This document shows positions 54,792 to 63,291 of a DNA stretch of 64,000 bases, piece by piece (the stretch's first letter is position 1; each line of letters opens with the position of its first letter). The stretch comes from Actinocatenispora rupis. Lineage in GTDB: Bacteria; Actinomycetota; Actinomycetes; Mycobacteriales; Micromonosporaceae. A program made the translations under genes and the position numbers. The DNA is taken from assembly GCF_016861975.1 (NCBI RefSeq), contig NZ_BOMB01000033.1:62001-126000 (forward strand), given 5' to 3'. The notes under the pieces were generated by a model. It was not told where the DNA came from, did no database searches, and saw only the letters and a list, made by a program, of their open reading frames with translations.

Positions 54792-55927
54792 GCGTGACCG
54801 TTGAACGCGTCGCGCATCCGGGAGAAGAACCCGCCGCCCGGCCGGGTCGGCTCGATCGTCTCCTCGCCGCGCAGCCGGGACAGCTCCTTGAGCAGCCGCT
54901 CCTGCTCCGGGTCCAGCTTCGTCGGCGTCTTCACGTCCAGGTGGACGAACAGGTCACCGCGCCCACCGCCACGCAGCCGCGGCACGCCCTTGCCCTTGAT
55001 CTTGATCGTACTTCCGGGCTGGGTGCCGGGCTTGACCTCGACGTTCTCCTCGCCGTCCAGGGACTTGAGGGTCATCGAGGTGCCCAGCGCCGCCGCCGTC
55101 ATCGGCAGGACGACCCGGCAGTGCAGGTCCTCGCCCTTGCGGCTGAACACGTCGTGCACCCGCTCGTGGATCTCCACGTACAGGTCGCCGGGCGGGCCGC
55201 CGCCGGGGCCGACCTCGCCCTGCCCGGCCAGCCGGATGCGCATGCCGTCCTCGACCCCGGCCGGGATCTTGACCGTGACCGTACGCCGGGTCTGCACGCG
55301 TCCGTCGCCGCCGCAGGTCGGGCACGGGTTCGGGATGACCGTGCCGAAACCCTGGCAGTTGCCGCACGGGCGGGTCGTCATGACCTGACCCAGGAACGTG
55401 CGCTGCACGCTCTGCACCTCGCCGCGGCCGCCGCACATGTCGCAGGTCGCCGGATGCGTCCCGGGGGCGGTGCCGGCGCCGTGACAGGTGTTGCAGACCG
55501 TCGCGGTGTCGACCGTGAGCGGCGCCTCGATGCCGAACGCCGTCTCCTCCAGGTCCAGGTCCAGCCGGATCAGCGCGTCCGCACCCGGCCGGGTACGCGG
55601 GCGCGGGCCGCGGGTGCCGCCGGTCGCGCCGCCGAAGAACGCGTCCATGATGTCCTGGAACCCGACGAACGGCCCGCCCGGTCCACCGGGCCCGGGGCCA
55701 CCGCCGCCGGGCGCCAGCGGATCCGCGCCCATGTCGACCAGCTGCCGCTTCTGCGGGTCGGACAACACCTCGTACGCGGCGTTGATCTCCTTGAACCGCT
55801 CCTGCGCGTCCGGCGCCGAGTTCACGTCCGGATGGAACTGGCGCGCCAGCTTCCGGTACGCCCGCTTGATCTCGTCCGGCGTGGCCTCGCGGCTGACGCC
55901 GAGGATCGCGTAGTAGTCCTTGGCCAC
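54788..55927 (-). CDS. dnaJ: Chaperone protein DnaJ (type I)
   Basis: A 379-residue Hsp40. The J domain (residues 1-70) has HPD in RQFHPDVN. A Gly/Phe-rich linker follows. Four CxxCxGxG zinc repeats are present (CNTCHGAG, CDMCGGRG, CGNCQGFG, CPTCGGDG), then the substrate-binding C-terminus. It stimulates DnaK. GTG 55927 gives the family start AKDYY. ATG 55939, four codons upstream, has AAGGA only one base away. It follows hrcA and is probably under HrcA control through the CIRCE site. Coupled to rsmE. Confidence 0.95.
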   Translation of the reverse strand: MAKDYYAILGVSREATPDEIKRAYRKLARQFHPDVNSAPDAQERFKEINAAYEVLSDPQKRQLVDMGADPLAPGGGGPGPGGPGGPFVGFQDIMDAFFGGATGGTRGPRPRTRPGADALIRLDLDLEETAFGIEAPLTVDTATVCNTCHGAGTAPGTHPATCDMCGGRGEVQSVQRTFLGQVMTTRPCGNCQGFGTVIPNPCPTCGGDGRVQTRRTVTVKIPAGVEDGMRIRLAGQGEVGPGGGPPGDLYVEIHERVHDVFSRKGEDLHCRVVLPMTAAALGTSMTLKSLDGEENVEVKPGTQPGSTIKIKGKGVPRLRGGGRGDLFVHLDVKTPTKLDPEQERLLKELSRLRGEETIEPTRPGGGFFSRMRDAFNGHA

Positions 55928-56003
55928 TGCGGTGTCCATGTCCTTCGTGTCGAATCGATCTGCGGCACGGCCCGCCCGTACCGGAGGTGTGGTGGTCGGA
56001 TGC

Positions 56004-57029
56004 CTAGTTCTGCGCCAGCAGCTCGCCCACGTAGCGTGCCACGGCGCGGACGGCGGCGATCGTGCCGGGGTAGTCCATCCTGGTCGGCCCGAGCACACCG
56101 AGCCCACCGACCACGACGGAGCCCGGCCCGTACCCCGTGCTGACCACCGAGGTGGTGCGCAGCCCCTCGTACTCGTTCTCGTCGCCGATCCGGATGCGCA
56201 GGGTGGTCGGCGACTCGACCTCGCCGATGAGCTTGAGCAGCACCACCTCCTCCTCCAACGCCTCCAGTACGCCACGGAAGGAGCCGGGGAAGTCGAGTGC
56301 GGTGCCGCGCGCCAGGTTCGCCGTACCGGCCAGGGAGAGGCGCTCCTCCTGCCGCTCGACCAGCGTCTCCAGCAGCACGCTGGACAGCGTCGTCATGGCC
56401 GGCCGCAGCTGCGCGGGCGCCTCGTCGACCAGCGTCGCGATCAGCGTCGGGCTGTCGCTGAGCCGGTGCCCGGACAGCTTCTCGTTGATCCGGGACCGCA
56501 GGTCGAGGACGTCCTCCTCGCCGACCGGGCCGGGCATGTCGACGAGCCGCTGCTCCACCCGGCCGGTGTTGGTGATCATGACCAGCATCAGCCGGCCCGG
56601 CGCCAGCGTCACCAGCTCCAGGTGCCGGACCGTGCTCCGGGCCAGCGACGGGTACTGCACGACCGCGACCTGCCGGGTCAGCTGCGCCAGCAGCCGCACC
56701 GTGCGGTGCACGATGTCGTCCAGGTCGACCGCGCCGGACAGCAGCCGCTGGATCGCCCGGCGCTCGGCCGGCGACAGCGGCTTCACCCGGGACAGCCGGT
56801 CCACGAACAACCGGTACCCCTTGTCGGTGGGAACCCGGCCGGCGCTCGTGTGCGGCTGGTGGATGTACCCCTCCTCCTCCAGCACGGCCATGTCGTTACG
56901 CACCGTGGCGGACGACACGCGCAACTGGTGGCGCTCGACGAGGCTCTTGCTGCCGACCGGCTCCTGGGTGGCGATGTAGTCCTCGACAACGGCACGAAGT
57001 ACGTCCAGCTTGCGCTCGTCGAGACTCAC
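56004..57029 (-). CDS. hrcA: Heat-inducible transcription repressor HrcA
   Basis: A 341-residue repressor. The N-terminal winged helix-turn-helix is clear ('[20 protein letters not shown]', '[18 protein letters not shown]', '[18 protein letters not shown]'). A GAF-like inserted domain follows. It binds CIRCE operators and represses chaperone genes; a perfect CIRCE-like site lies 35 bases upstream of its start. GTG 57029 has GGGAGG eight bases upstream. It leads dnaJ, rsmE. Confidence 0.96.
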   Translation of the reverse strand: MSLDERKLDVLRAVVEDYIATQEPVGSKSLVERHQLRVSSATVRNDMAVLEEEGYIHQPHTSAGRVPTDKGYRLFVDRLSRVKPLSPAERRAIQRLLSGAVDLDDIVHRTVRLLAQLTRQVAVVQYPSLARSTVRHLELVTLAPGRLMLVMITNTGRVEQRLVDMPGPVGEEDVLDLRSRINEKLSGHRLSDSPTLIATLVDEAPAQLRPAMTTLSSVLLETLVERQEERLSLAGTANLARGTALDFPGSFRGVLEALEEEVVLLKLIGEVESPTTLRIRIGDENEYEGLRTTSVVSTGYGPGSVVVGGLGVLGPTRMDYPGTIAAVRAVARYVGELLAQN

Positions 57030-57064
57030 ACCGACCACCTCCCTCGCGGTACGCCCCGGGAATC

Positions 57065-57091
57065 CTGGCACTCCACAACAACGAGTGCCAG
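57065..57091. promoter_or_regulatory. CIRCE operator for HrcA
   Basis: CTGGCACTC (57065-57073), nine bases, GAGTGCCAG (57083-57091). Perfectly symmetrical, against the consensus TTAGCACTC-N9-GAGTGCTAA. Located just before hrcA, so it should mediate auto-repression of hrcA-dnaJ. Confidence 0.9.
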
Positions 57092-57198
57092 TCTACGTCC
57101 CGGCCCGCCCCGTCCGCTCGTACCGGATCGTCACACCGGCCACGTCGGGACCGGACTCGGGGTCGAGTAGCGCCGAGCCACCCCCTTACCGTGTACGC

Positions 57199-57582
57199 AT
57201 GACCGAACCCACCACGCCGCCCGGGTACGCCGACACCGAGGAGCGGAACTGGGCGGTGCTCACGCACGTACTGGCCGCGGTGGGGGTGTTCTTCTCCGGG
57301 ATGGCCGGCTGGGTGATGCCGCTGGTGACGTACGCGACGAAGGGGAACCAGTCGCCGACTTTGCGCGCGCACGCGGTCAGCGCCCTCAACTTCAACATCA
57401 CGTGGGCGGCCATCGACCTGGTCGTCGTGGTCCTGAGCAACTGCCTCGGCCTGTTCGGCTTCCCCGGCTGGCTGCTGTACGTCGTGTTCGTGGTGCCGAT
57501 CGTGTTCAACGTCATCGCCGCGGTCAAGGCGAACGACGGCGTCCAGTACCGGCACCCGCTGTCGTACCCGGTGGTGAAGTAG
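57199..57582 (+). CDS. DUF4870 family membrane protein
   Basis: A 127-residue protein. It opens 'EERNWAVLTHVLAAVGVFFSG', then 'GWVMPLVTYATKG', 'LRAHAVSALNFNITW' and two further helices ('IDLVVVVLSNCLGLFG', 'LYVVFVVPIVFNVIAAVKAN'). This is the DUF4870 (Tic20-like) four-helix pattern. Function unknown. It is divergent from hrcA and ends one base before the stop of the convergent hemW gene. Confidence 0.85.
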   Translation: MTEPTTPPGYADTEERNWAVLTHVLAAVGVFFSGMAGWVMPLVTYATKGNQSPTLRAHAVSALNFNITWAAIDLVVVVLSNCLGLFGFPGWLLYVVFVVPIVFNVIAAVKANDGVQYRHPLSYPVVK

Positions 57583-57583
57583 G

Positions 57584-58810
57584 TCAGCCGAGCAGGTCGC
57601 GGACGACGGCGTCGGCGAGCAGCCGGCCCCGCAACGTCAGCACGGCCCGGCCGGCGGCGACCGCGGTCGGGTCGAGCAGGCCGGCCAGCACCGCGCGGTC
57701 GGCGCTCGCCCGCCCCGCGTCGTCCAGCACGTCCAGCGGCAACCCCGACGACAACCGGGTACGCAGCAGCACGTCCTCGGTGTGCCGCTCGTCCGCGGTG
57801 AGGATCTCCCGCCCGGCGCCGGGCGAACCCGTGGCCAGGCGCTCCGCGTACCGGCTGGGGTGCTTGACGTTCCACCAGCGGACGCCGCCGACGTGGCTGT
57901 GCGCGCCGGGGCCGAGACCCCACCAGTCGCCGCCCGACCAGTACAGGAGGTTGTGGCGGCAGCGGGCGGCCTCGTCGGCGGCCCAGTTCGACACCTCGTA
58001 CCAGGAGAGGCCGGCGGCGGTGAGCCGCTCCTCGGCCGCCAGGTACCGGTCGGCGGCGGTGTCGTCCGACGGCATCGGCAGCTCACCGCGCCGGATCCGG
58101 CCGGCGAGCCGGGTACCGTCCTCCACGATCAGCGAGTACGCCGAGACGTGGTCGGCGGCGCCGGCGGCGACCGAACCGAGCACCGTGTCGAGGCTCGCCG
58201 CCCAGTCGTCCGCGGACTCGCCCGGCGTGCCGTAGATGAGGTCCAGGTTGACGTGGTCGAAGCCGGCCTCGGCGGCCTCGGCCGCGGCCACCGTCGCCCG
58301 GCCCGGCGTGTGCTTCCGGTCCAGCAGCGCCAGCACGTGCCCGACCGCCGACTGCATCCCCAGCGAGATCCGCGTGAACCCGGCCCGGCGCAGCGCCCGC
58401 AGCGACGCCGGCGACACCGACTCCGGGTTCGCCTCCGTGGTCACCTCGGCGTCCGGTTCCAGCCCGAACGTGTCGGCGATCCCGTCCAGGATCCGCGCCA
58501 GGTCGTCCGGCGGAAGCAGCGTCGGCGTACCGCCACCGAAGAAGACGGTACGCACCGGCGGCGCCGTACCGCCGAGGACGCGGGCGGCCAGCGCCAGCTC
58601 CGCCACCACCAGATCCGGGTACGACGAGCGGTCCACTCCCGGCAGCTCGGTCGCCGTGTACGTGTTGAAGTCGCAGTAACCGCACCGGCTGGCGCAGAAC
58701 GGGACATGCACGTACACACCGAAACCGTGGGCGCCGACGGAGGTCAGCGCGGTGTCGGGCAGGGCACCGTCGGACGGTACGGCTTCGCCGTCGGGCAGGG
58801 CTGAAGGCAC
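57584..58810 (-). CDS. hemW: Radical SAM protein HemW (heme chaperone)
   Basis: A 408-residue radical-SAM protein related to coproporphyrinogen III dehydrogenase. The cluster motif is FCASRCGYCDF (C-x3-C-x2-C). Other blocks are 'TVFFGGGTPTLLPPDDLARIL', 'TTEANPESVSPASLRALRRAG', 'SLGMQSA' and 'DLIYGTPGES'. HemW is now regarded as a heme-trafficking chaperone and not HemN. GTG 58810 faces an enoyl-CoA hydratase gene only 17 bases away. Standard neighbour of hrcA. Confidence 0.92.
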   Translation of the reverse strand: MPSALPDGEAVPSDGALPDTALTSVGAHGFGVYVHVPFCASRCGYCDFNTYTATELPGVDRSSYPDLVVAELALAARVLGGTAPPVRTVFFGGGTPTLLPPDDLARILDGIADTFGLEPDAEVTTEANPESVSPASLRALRRAGFTRISLGMQSAVGHVLALLDRKHTPGRATVAAAEAAEAGFDHVNLDLIYGTPGESADDWAASLDTVLGSVAAGAADHVSAYSLIVEDGTRLAGRIRRGELPMPSDDTAADRYLAAEERLTAAGLSWYEVSNWAADEAARCRHNLLYWSGGDWWGLGPGAHSHVGGVRWWNVKHPSRYAERLATGSPGAGREILTADERHTEDVLLRTRLSSGLPLDVLDDAGRASADRAVLAGLLDPTAVAAGRAVLTLRGRLLADAVVRDLLG

Positions 58811-58827
58811 CCGTCTAGTCTGACGCG
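58811..58827. promoter_or_regulatory. 17-bp divergent region with possible leaderless promoters
   Basis: Only 17 bases separate the two GTG starts and neither gene has a ribosome-binding site. On the plus strand TAGTCT (58816-58821) lies six bases before GTG 58828. On the minus strand CAGACT lies six bases before GTG 58810. Both fit -10 boxes of leaderless genes. Confidence 0.4.
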
Positions 58828-59616
58828 GTGACCGACGACGCCCCGCCCCTGGTCCGGTACGCGCACGCCGACGGTGTGGCCACGCTCACCCTCGACAGCG
58901 ACCGCAACCGCAACGCGCTGTCGCGCCGGCTCGTCGCCGAGCTGCTCGCCGGGCTGCGCGCCGCCGTCGCCGACCCCGCCGTACGGGTCGTCGTGCTCGA
59001 CCACGTGGGCCGGGTGTTCTGCGCCGGCGCCGATCTCGCCGAGACGGCCGCGGCGCGCGAGGCCGGCCAGGTACCGGCCAGTGACCTGCCCGAACTGCTC
59101 GCCGAGATCTGGGACGCGCCGAAACCGGTGGTCGCGCAGGTCGGCGGGCCGGCGCGGGCCGGCGGGCTCGGCCTCGTCGCCGCCTGCGACGTGGCGGTCG
59201 CCGCCGACGACGCCACCTTTGCGTTCACCGAGGTACGCCTCGGGGTGATCCCCGCCGTGATCTCCGCCCCCGTGCTGCGCCGGCTGCCGTCCCGCGCCGC
59301 CGCCGAGCTCTACCTCACCGGTACGACGTTCGACGCGCGGCGGGCCGCCGACCTGGGCCTGCTCACCGCCGCCGTACCGGCCGGCGAGCTGACCGGCGCC
59401 GTCCGCGGGTACGTCGACGGGCTGCTGCGCGGCGCACCCGGCGCGCTCGCCGGCGCCAAGCTGCTGCTGCGCCGCGGCGAGCCGCCGATCCGCGCCGAGC
59501 TGGACGAGCTGGCCGCGCTGTCCGCCGGATACTTCCTCTCCACGGAGGGGCGGGAGGGCGTCGCGGCGTTCCGCGAGAAGCGCGATCCGTACTGGGTGCC
59601 CGGGGTGCGTGGCTGA
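58828..59616 (+). CDS. Enoyl-CoA hydratase/isomerase family protein
   Basis: A 262-residue crotonase. The oxyanion-hole blocks are 'VFCAGADLAET' and 'VGGPARAGGLGLVAACDVAVA' (part). The catalytic Glu position is kept in 'FTEVRLGVIPAVI'. Then come 'TFDARRAADLGLLTAAVP' and a C-terminal 'EGREGVAAFREKRDPYW'. It hydrates 2-enoyl-CoA in fatty-acid or branched-chain amino-acid breakdown. GTG 58828 probably starts a leaderless message. Exact substrate unknown. Confidence 0.9.
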   Translation: MTDDAPPLVRYAHADGVATLTLDSDRNRNALSRRLVAELLAGLRAAVADPAVRVVVLDHVGRVFCAGADLAETAAAREAGQVPASDLPELLAEIWDAPKPVVAQVGGPARAGGLGLVAACDVAVAADDATFAFTEVRLGVIPAVISAPVLRRLPSRAAAELYLTGTTFDARRAADLGLLTAAVPAGELTGAVRGYVDGLLRGAPGALAGAKLLLRRGEPPIRAELDELAALSAGYFLSTEGREGVAAFREKRDPYWVPGVRG

Positions 59617-59722
59617 ACCGACCGCGACACCGTCGTCCTACACTCTGTAGGGGCCGGCGGCACCGCCGGTTGGTCGGCCACCGATGCGCGGTCGACCACG
59701 GCGGTACGTGAGGAGGACCCGC

Positions 59723-60589
59723 GTGCGCGGTCGTGTCGTGGTGGGCGTCGCCGCCCTCGCCGTCACCGGCCTGGTCGGCGCCTGCAGTGGCGGGCACAGC
59801 AGTTTCCACGAGCCGCTGCTGTCCTCGTGCGAGGTCAAGACCAGCGACAACGACGTGCAGCTCAACCCCGACCAGGCCGCCAACGCCGCGACCATCGCCG
59901 CGGTCGCCATCCGCCGTCAGCTGCCCGACCGGGCCGTCGTCGTCGCGATCGCCACCGCGCTGCAGGAGTCGAAGCTCACCAACCTGGCCGGCGGCGACCG
60001 CGACTCGATCGGCCTCTTCCAGCAACGCCCCAGCCAGGGCTGGGGCGAGCCGAAGCAGCTCAGCGACCCGCGGTACGCCGCGGGTGCCTTCTACGACCAC
60101 CTGATGCGCGTCGACGGCTGGCAGGACATGTCGGTCACCGAGGCGGCGCAGGCCGTACAGCGCAGCGCGCATCCCGACGAGTACCAGAAGTGGGCGGCGG
60201 AGGCGGAGACCGTGGGCACCGCCATGGTCGGTTCGCCCGGCGGCGCGGTGTCGTGCTCCCTGCACGACGGGCCGCCCCGCCGCGGCACCACCGCACGCGA
60301 CGCGCTCGCCAAGGCGATGCGGCTGGACTGGGGCACGTCGCTCATCACCCGGGACTCGGGCAGCACCGGCCTGACCGTACCGACGGACGGGCAGCGGTCG
60401 GGGTGGCAGTTCGCGCACTGGCTCGTCGCGCACGCCGCGGACACCGGCGTCGACCGCGTCCGGTACGGGGCGAAGCAGTGGACCGTCGAGTCCGGCGAGT
60501 GGCGCACCGTCAAGTCCGGGCAGGCCGCGAGCGACACGCCCGCCCCGGTCGAGGCCACCGTCTACGCGGCGAAGAAGAAGTCCAACTAG
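59723..60589 (+). CDS. Lipoprotein with lysozyme-like domain
   Basis: A 288-residue lipoprotein with lipobox VGAC (Cys18). The central domain (60-130) has 'ATALQESKLTNL', with a Glu in the place of the lytic transglycosylase catalytic residue, and 'DSIGLFQQRPSQGWG', a block recurrent in actinobacterial proteins of this type. The C-terminal domain ('GWQFAHWLVAHAADTGVDRV', 'YGAKQWTVESGEW') is a common partner with unknown role. GTG 59723 is five bases after GAGGAGGA. It ends four bases before the convergent TetR gene. Confidence 0.82.
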   Translation: MRGRVVVGVAALAVTGLVGACSGGHSSFHEPLLSSCEVKTSDNDVQLNPDQAANAATIAAVAIRRQLPDRAVVVAIATALQESKLTNLAGGDRDSIGLFQQRPSQGWGEPKQLSDPRYAAGAFYDHLMRVDGWQDMSVTEAAQAVQRSAHPDEYQKWAAEAETVGTAMVGSPGGAVSCSLHDGPPRRGTTARDALAKAMRLDWGTSLITRDSGSTGLTVPTDGQRSGWQFAHWLVAHAADTGVDRVRYGAKQWTVESGEWRTVKSGQAASDTPAPVEATVYAAKKKSN

Positions 60590-60593
60590 CCGG

Positions 60594-61163
60594 TCAGGTG
60601 GTCGGCCTGGTGGCGACGCCGGCCATCAGGTAGTCGAGCAGACGGTCGACGAGGGCCGTCGGGTCCTCGGCGCGTTCGCCGGCCCAGGCGATGCCCGCGG
60701 CGGCGGCGAGCAGGTCCTCGACCACCACCTCCTGTCGTACGACTCCGGCGTCCTGCGCGCGGCGTACCAGGTCACCGCCGGCGGAACGCATCGCGTCGCA
60801 GGCGGCGTGCAGCCGGGATTCCTTGTCGCGCAAGGCGGTCAGCACCGACTCCGGCAGCCCCCGGTACGTGCCGGAGCCGGCCGCGAGCTGACCCAGCCAC
60901 TGTCCGAGGGCGGCTCGCGGGTCGTCCGCGTCGGCAAGGTCGAGCGCGTCCCGCCGCAGCTTCTCGAACCGGTCCGCGAGTACGGCTTCGAGCAGCGCCT
61001 CGCGCGTCGGGAAGTGCCGGTACAGGGTGCCGATGCCGACGCCGGCGCGCCGGGCCACCTCGCGCAGCGACGTCGCGGTGCCGTACTCGGCGAACGCCTC
61101 GCGGGCGACCGCGATCACCTGGTCGCGGTTGCGGCGGGCGTCGGCCCGCTTCGACTCGGTCAT
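60594..61163 (-). CDS. TetR-family transcriptional regulator
   Basis: A 189-residue TetR repressor. The helix-turn-helix is at residues 10-55 ('AREAFAEYGTATSLREVARR', 'GVGIGTLYRHFPTREALLEAV'), followed by a helical C-terminal domain of the SACE_7040/TetR_C type. It is divergent from an NmrA-family gene. The 100-bp region between them carries three GGAGC-N3-GCTCC palindromes, the likely binding sites. ATG 61163 follows GGAAGG. Confidence 0.9.
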   Translation of the reverse strand: MTESKRADARRNRDQVIAVAREAFAEYGTATSLREVARRAGVGIGTLYRHFPTREALLEAVLADRFEKLRRDALDLADADDPRAALGQWLGQLAAGSGTYRGLPESVLTALRDKESRLHAACDAMRSAGGDLVRRAQDAGVVRQEVVVEDLLAAAAGIAWAGERAEDPTALVDRLLDYLMAGVATRPTT

Positions 61164-61181
61164 GCCGGCCAGCCTTCCACG

Positions 61182-61210
61182 TAGACAACCGGAGCAGTGC
61201 TCCGTATTAT
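61182..61210 (+). promoter_or_regulatory. Promoter of the NmrA-family gene
   Basis: TAGACA (61182-61187), 17 bases, TATTAT (61205-61210). Five of six consensus bases match in each box with ideal spacing, one of the best promoters in the window. A palindrome sits between the two boxes. Confidence 0.7.
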
Positions 61211-61242
61211 TCGGAGCGCCGCTCCGATCGGAGCGCTGCTCC
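61191..61242. promoter_or_regulatory. Three tandem 13-bp palindromes GGAGC-N3-GCTCC
   Basis: GGAGCAGTGCTCC (61191-61203), GGAGCGCCGCTCC (61213-61225) and GGAGCGCTGCTCC (61230-61242). Centres are 22 and 17 bases apart. The first lies between the -35 and -10 boxes, the others over the start of transcription. Very probably the operators of the divergent TetR protein. Confidence 0.75.
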
Positions 61243-61263
61243 ATTTTAACCGTGGAGGACACC

Positions 61264-62115
61264 GTGCCCGACAACCTCGTCCTGGTCACCGGCGCCACCG
61301 GACAGCAGGGCGGCGCCACCGCACGCCACCTGCTCGCCGCCGGCTGGCCCGTCCGCGCCCTCGTCCGCGACCCCACCAGCCCCGCCGCCACCGCGCTCGC
61401 CGCCGCCGGCGCCGAACTCGCCCCCGGCGACATGACCGACCGGGCCAGCCTCGACCGCGCCGTCACCGGCGCGTACGGGGTGTTCAGCGTGCAGCCCGCC
61501 GACGCCCCGCCCCACCACGAACCCCGCGAGGTCGACATGGGCCGGGCCGTCGCCGACGCCGCCGCGGCCGCCGGCGTACGACACCTCGTGTACGCGTCGG
61601 TCGGCGGCGCCGAACGCGACACCGGCATCAGCCACTGGACCACCAAATGGCAGATCGAGGAACACATCCGGGCGCTCGGCCTGCCGTACACGGTGTTGCG
61701 GCCGGTCATGTTCATGGAGAACCACGCCAGCCGCTCGACGTACGGCGTGTTCGGCGACACGGCCCTGGTCCGGATGATCCCGCCCGACTCCACCGTGCAA
61801 CTCATCGCCGCCGACGACATCGGCGCGTTCGCCGCACTCGCCTTCACCCGACCCGACGAGTACCTGGGGATCGAACTGGAGATCGCCGGCGACGAACTCA
61901 CCGGTGCCCGGCTCACCGCGGCCCTGCGTACCGCGCTCGGCCGGGACTTCCGCACCGACCCCATCCCAACCCCCGTACGGGTCGGCGCCGGCACGTCGTT
62001 CGGCGGGTGGCAGGCCGACATCCCCGCACTGCGCCGCCGGTACCCCGGGCTGATGACCCTCGACACCTGGCTCGAACGCGGCGGCCGGGACCAGCTCCGC
62101 GCGATCCGCCCCTGA
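61264..62115 (+). CDS. NmrA/HSCARG-family NAD(P)-binding protein
   Basis: A 283-residue Rossmann-fold protein of the atypical short-chain dehydrogenase class. It has VTGATGQQGGATARHLL for the dinucleotide, 'VRALVRDP', 'YASVGGAERDTGISHW' and 'KWQIEEHIRALGLPYTVLRP'. Such proteins are NADP(H) sensors or quinone/aldehyde reductases. GTG 61264 follows GGAGGA. Regulated with the divergent TetR gene. A tandem repeat begins inside its stop codon. Confidence 0.9.
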   Translation: MPDNLVLVTGATGQQGGATARHLLAAGWPVRALVRDPTSPAATALAAAGAELAPGDMTDRASLDRAVTGAYGVFSVQPADAPPHHEPREVDMGRAVADAAAAAGVRHLVYASVGGAERDTGISHWTTKWQIEEHIRALGLPYTVLRPVMFMENHASRSTYGVFGDTALVRMIPPDSTVQLIAADDIGAFAALAFTRPDEYLGIELEIAGDELTGARLTAALRTALGRDFRTDPIPTPVRVGAGTSFGGWQADIPALRRRYPGLMTLDTWLERGGRDQLRAIRP

Positions 62116-62247
62116 CGACGGCACGCTCGGCGGTGGTGACGCCGACCGGGCGCGTCACCACCGGGTACCGACGACGGCGCGCTCGGCCGGGTGACGCTGA
62201 GGGGGCGCGCACCGACCGGGGACCGACGACGGCGCGCGCTCGGCCGG
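62114..62247. repeat. 55-bp degenerate tandem repeat after the NmrA gene
   Basis: Units begin GACGACGGC at 62114, 62170 and 62225, with periods of 56 and 55 bases. The first two units share most bases; the third is truncated and forms the left arm of a terminator. The first unit starts inside the TGA of the NmrA gene. Confidence 0.75.
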
Positions 62248-62267
62248 AACCTTCCGAGCGCGCGCCG
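62230..62267. terminator. 14-bp perfect terminator hairpin
   Basis: CGGCGCGCGCTCGG (62230-62243), ten-base loop, CCGAGCGCGCGCCG (62254-62267). It lies between the convergent NmrA and coiled-coil protein genes and overlaps the last unit of the tandem repeat. Confidence 0.8.
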
Positions 62268-62283
62268 GACGCGAAACGGTGCG

Positions 62284-63291
62284 CTACTGGACCGACAGGT
62301 GCACGTGGTTGGTGTGCTCCGCCGACGGCGACCCCGAGCCGCTGTACGACGACCAGCCGACGCCCGGCATCCAGATCTGGCGGAACCAGATGACGTACAG
62401 CACGGCGAGGCGCTCGGAGTTGGCGGTGAGCCAGCCCGCCAGGTTGTTGCCGTACGTCCGGTCGCCGCCGCTGGCCTCGCCCCCGAAACCGCCCACGCTC
62501 ACCGAGAAGTCGCAGGCCCGGCCGCGCGGATGCTCACCGCCGTCCTCCGCCGACCGGTAGCACGCGGTGTAGCGCGTGTAGCCGGCCTTGCGTACCTCCT
62601 GGTAGGCGTGGAGCATCCGCGGCGTGATGCAGCCGTCGGTGGTCGGATCGTCGACGTTGCAGGACTCCGACGGCCAGCTGCCGTCCGGGTTGCGCGGCGC
62701 CGGCGTCGCCGACGCCGTCCCCGAATAGCCGCCGCTCGAACCACCGCTGACCTGGTCGACCGCCTTCTGCGCCTCGTCCCGGCGCTTCTTCAGCGTGGCC
62801 GCCTGCTTCTTCTGCTTCGCCGCCGTCGCCGCCAGGTCACGCTTCTGCGCGTCCTGCCGCTGCCGCGCCTCCTTCAGCGCGCGCAGCTTGCCGGCGTCCT
62901 TCTCCCCCAGGTACGTCAGGGTGTTGGCCATCGCCAGGATGTTGTCGCCCGACTCGCCGGAGAGCGCGAGTGTCATCAGGCTCGTGCCGCCGCCCCGGTA
63001 CTTCGCCGCGGCGATGCGCCCCACGTCCTCCGTCAGCGCGTCGACCTTCTTCTCGCCGGCCGCGATCTGCTTCGCCAGCGCCTTCTGCTTCTTCGCCGTC
63101 GCGTCCAGCTTCGCCTTGGCGTTGTTGTAGTTGCGCGCGGCGGTGTCGAGCTTCTTGTACACCGACGCGCTGCCGCCCTCGTCCGGCGCGGCGCCGGCTG
63201 TCGTGGCGGGGACCGCGCCGAGCAGCGCGGCCAGGGCGACGAGCGCACCCAGCAGCAGCGTGCCGCGCATCCGGGACCTACCGGCGAACAT
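62284..63291 (-). CDS. Secreted coiled-coil protein with peptidase-like C-terminal domain
   Basis: A 335-residue exported protein. The signal peptide ends near residue 35. Residues 40-180 form a Lys/Ala/Gln-rich coiled coil with the 'AAKYRGGGTSLMTLALSGES' insert seen in peptidoglycan-hydrolase regulators (PcsB/RipC type). After a Ser/Gly linker, the C-terminal domain has 'DDPTTDGCITPRMLHAYQEV', 'GEHPRGRACDFSV' and 'EHTNHVHLSV', an M15/VanY-like His/Asp arrangement. Probably acts at the cell wall. ATG 63291 is five bases after GGAAGGA. Confidence 0.82.
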   Translation of the reverse strand: MFAGRSRMRGTLLLGALVALAALLGAVPATTAGAAPDEGGSASVYKKLDTAARNYNNAKAKLDATAKKQKALAKQIAAGEKKVDALTEDVGRIAAAKYRGGGTSLMTLALSGESGDNILAMANTLTYLGEKDAGKLRALKEARQRQDAQKRDLAATAAKQKKQAATLKKRRDEAQKAVDQVSGGSSGGYSGTASATPAPRNPDGSWPSESCNVDDPTTDGCITPRMLHAYQEVRKAGYTRYTACYRSAEDGGEHPRGRACDFSVSVGGFGGEASGGDRTYGNNLAGWLTANSERLAVLYVIWFRQIWMPGVGWSSYSGSGSPSAEHTNHVHLSVQ

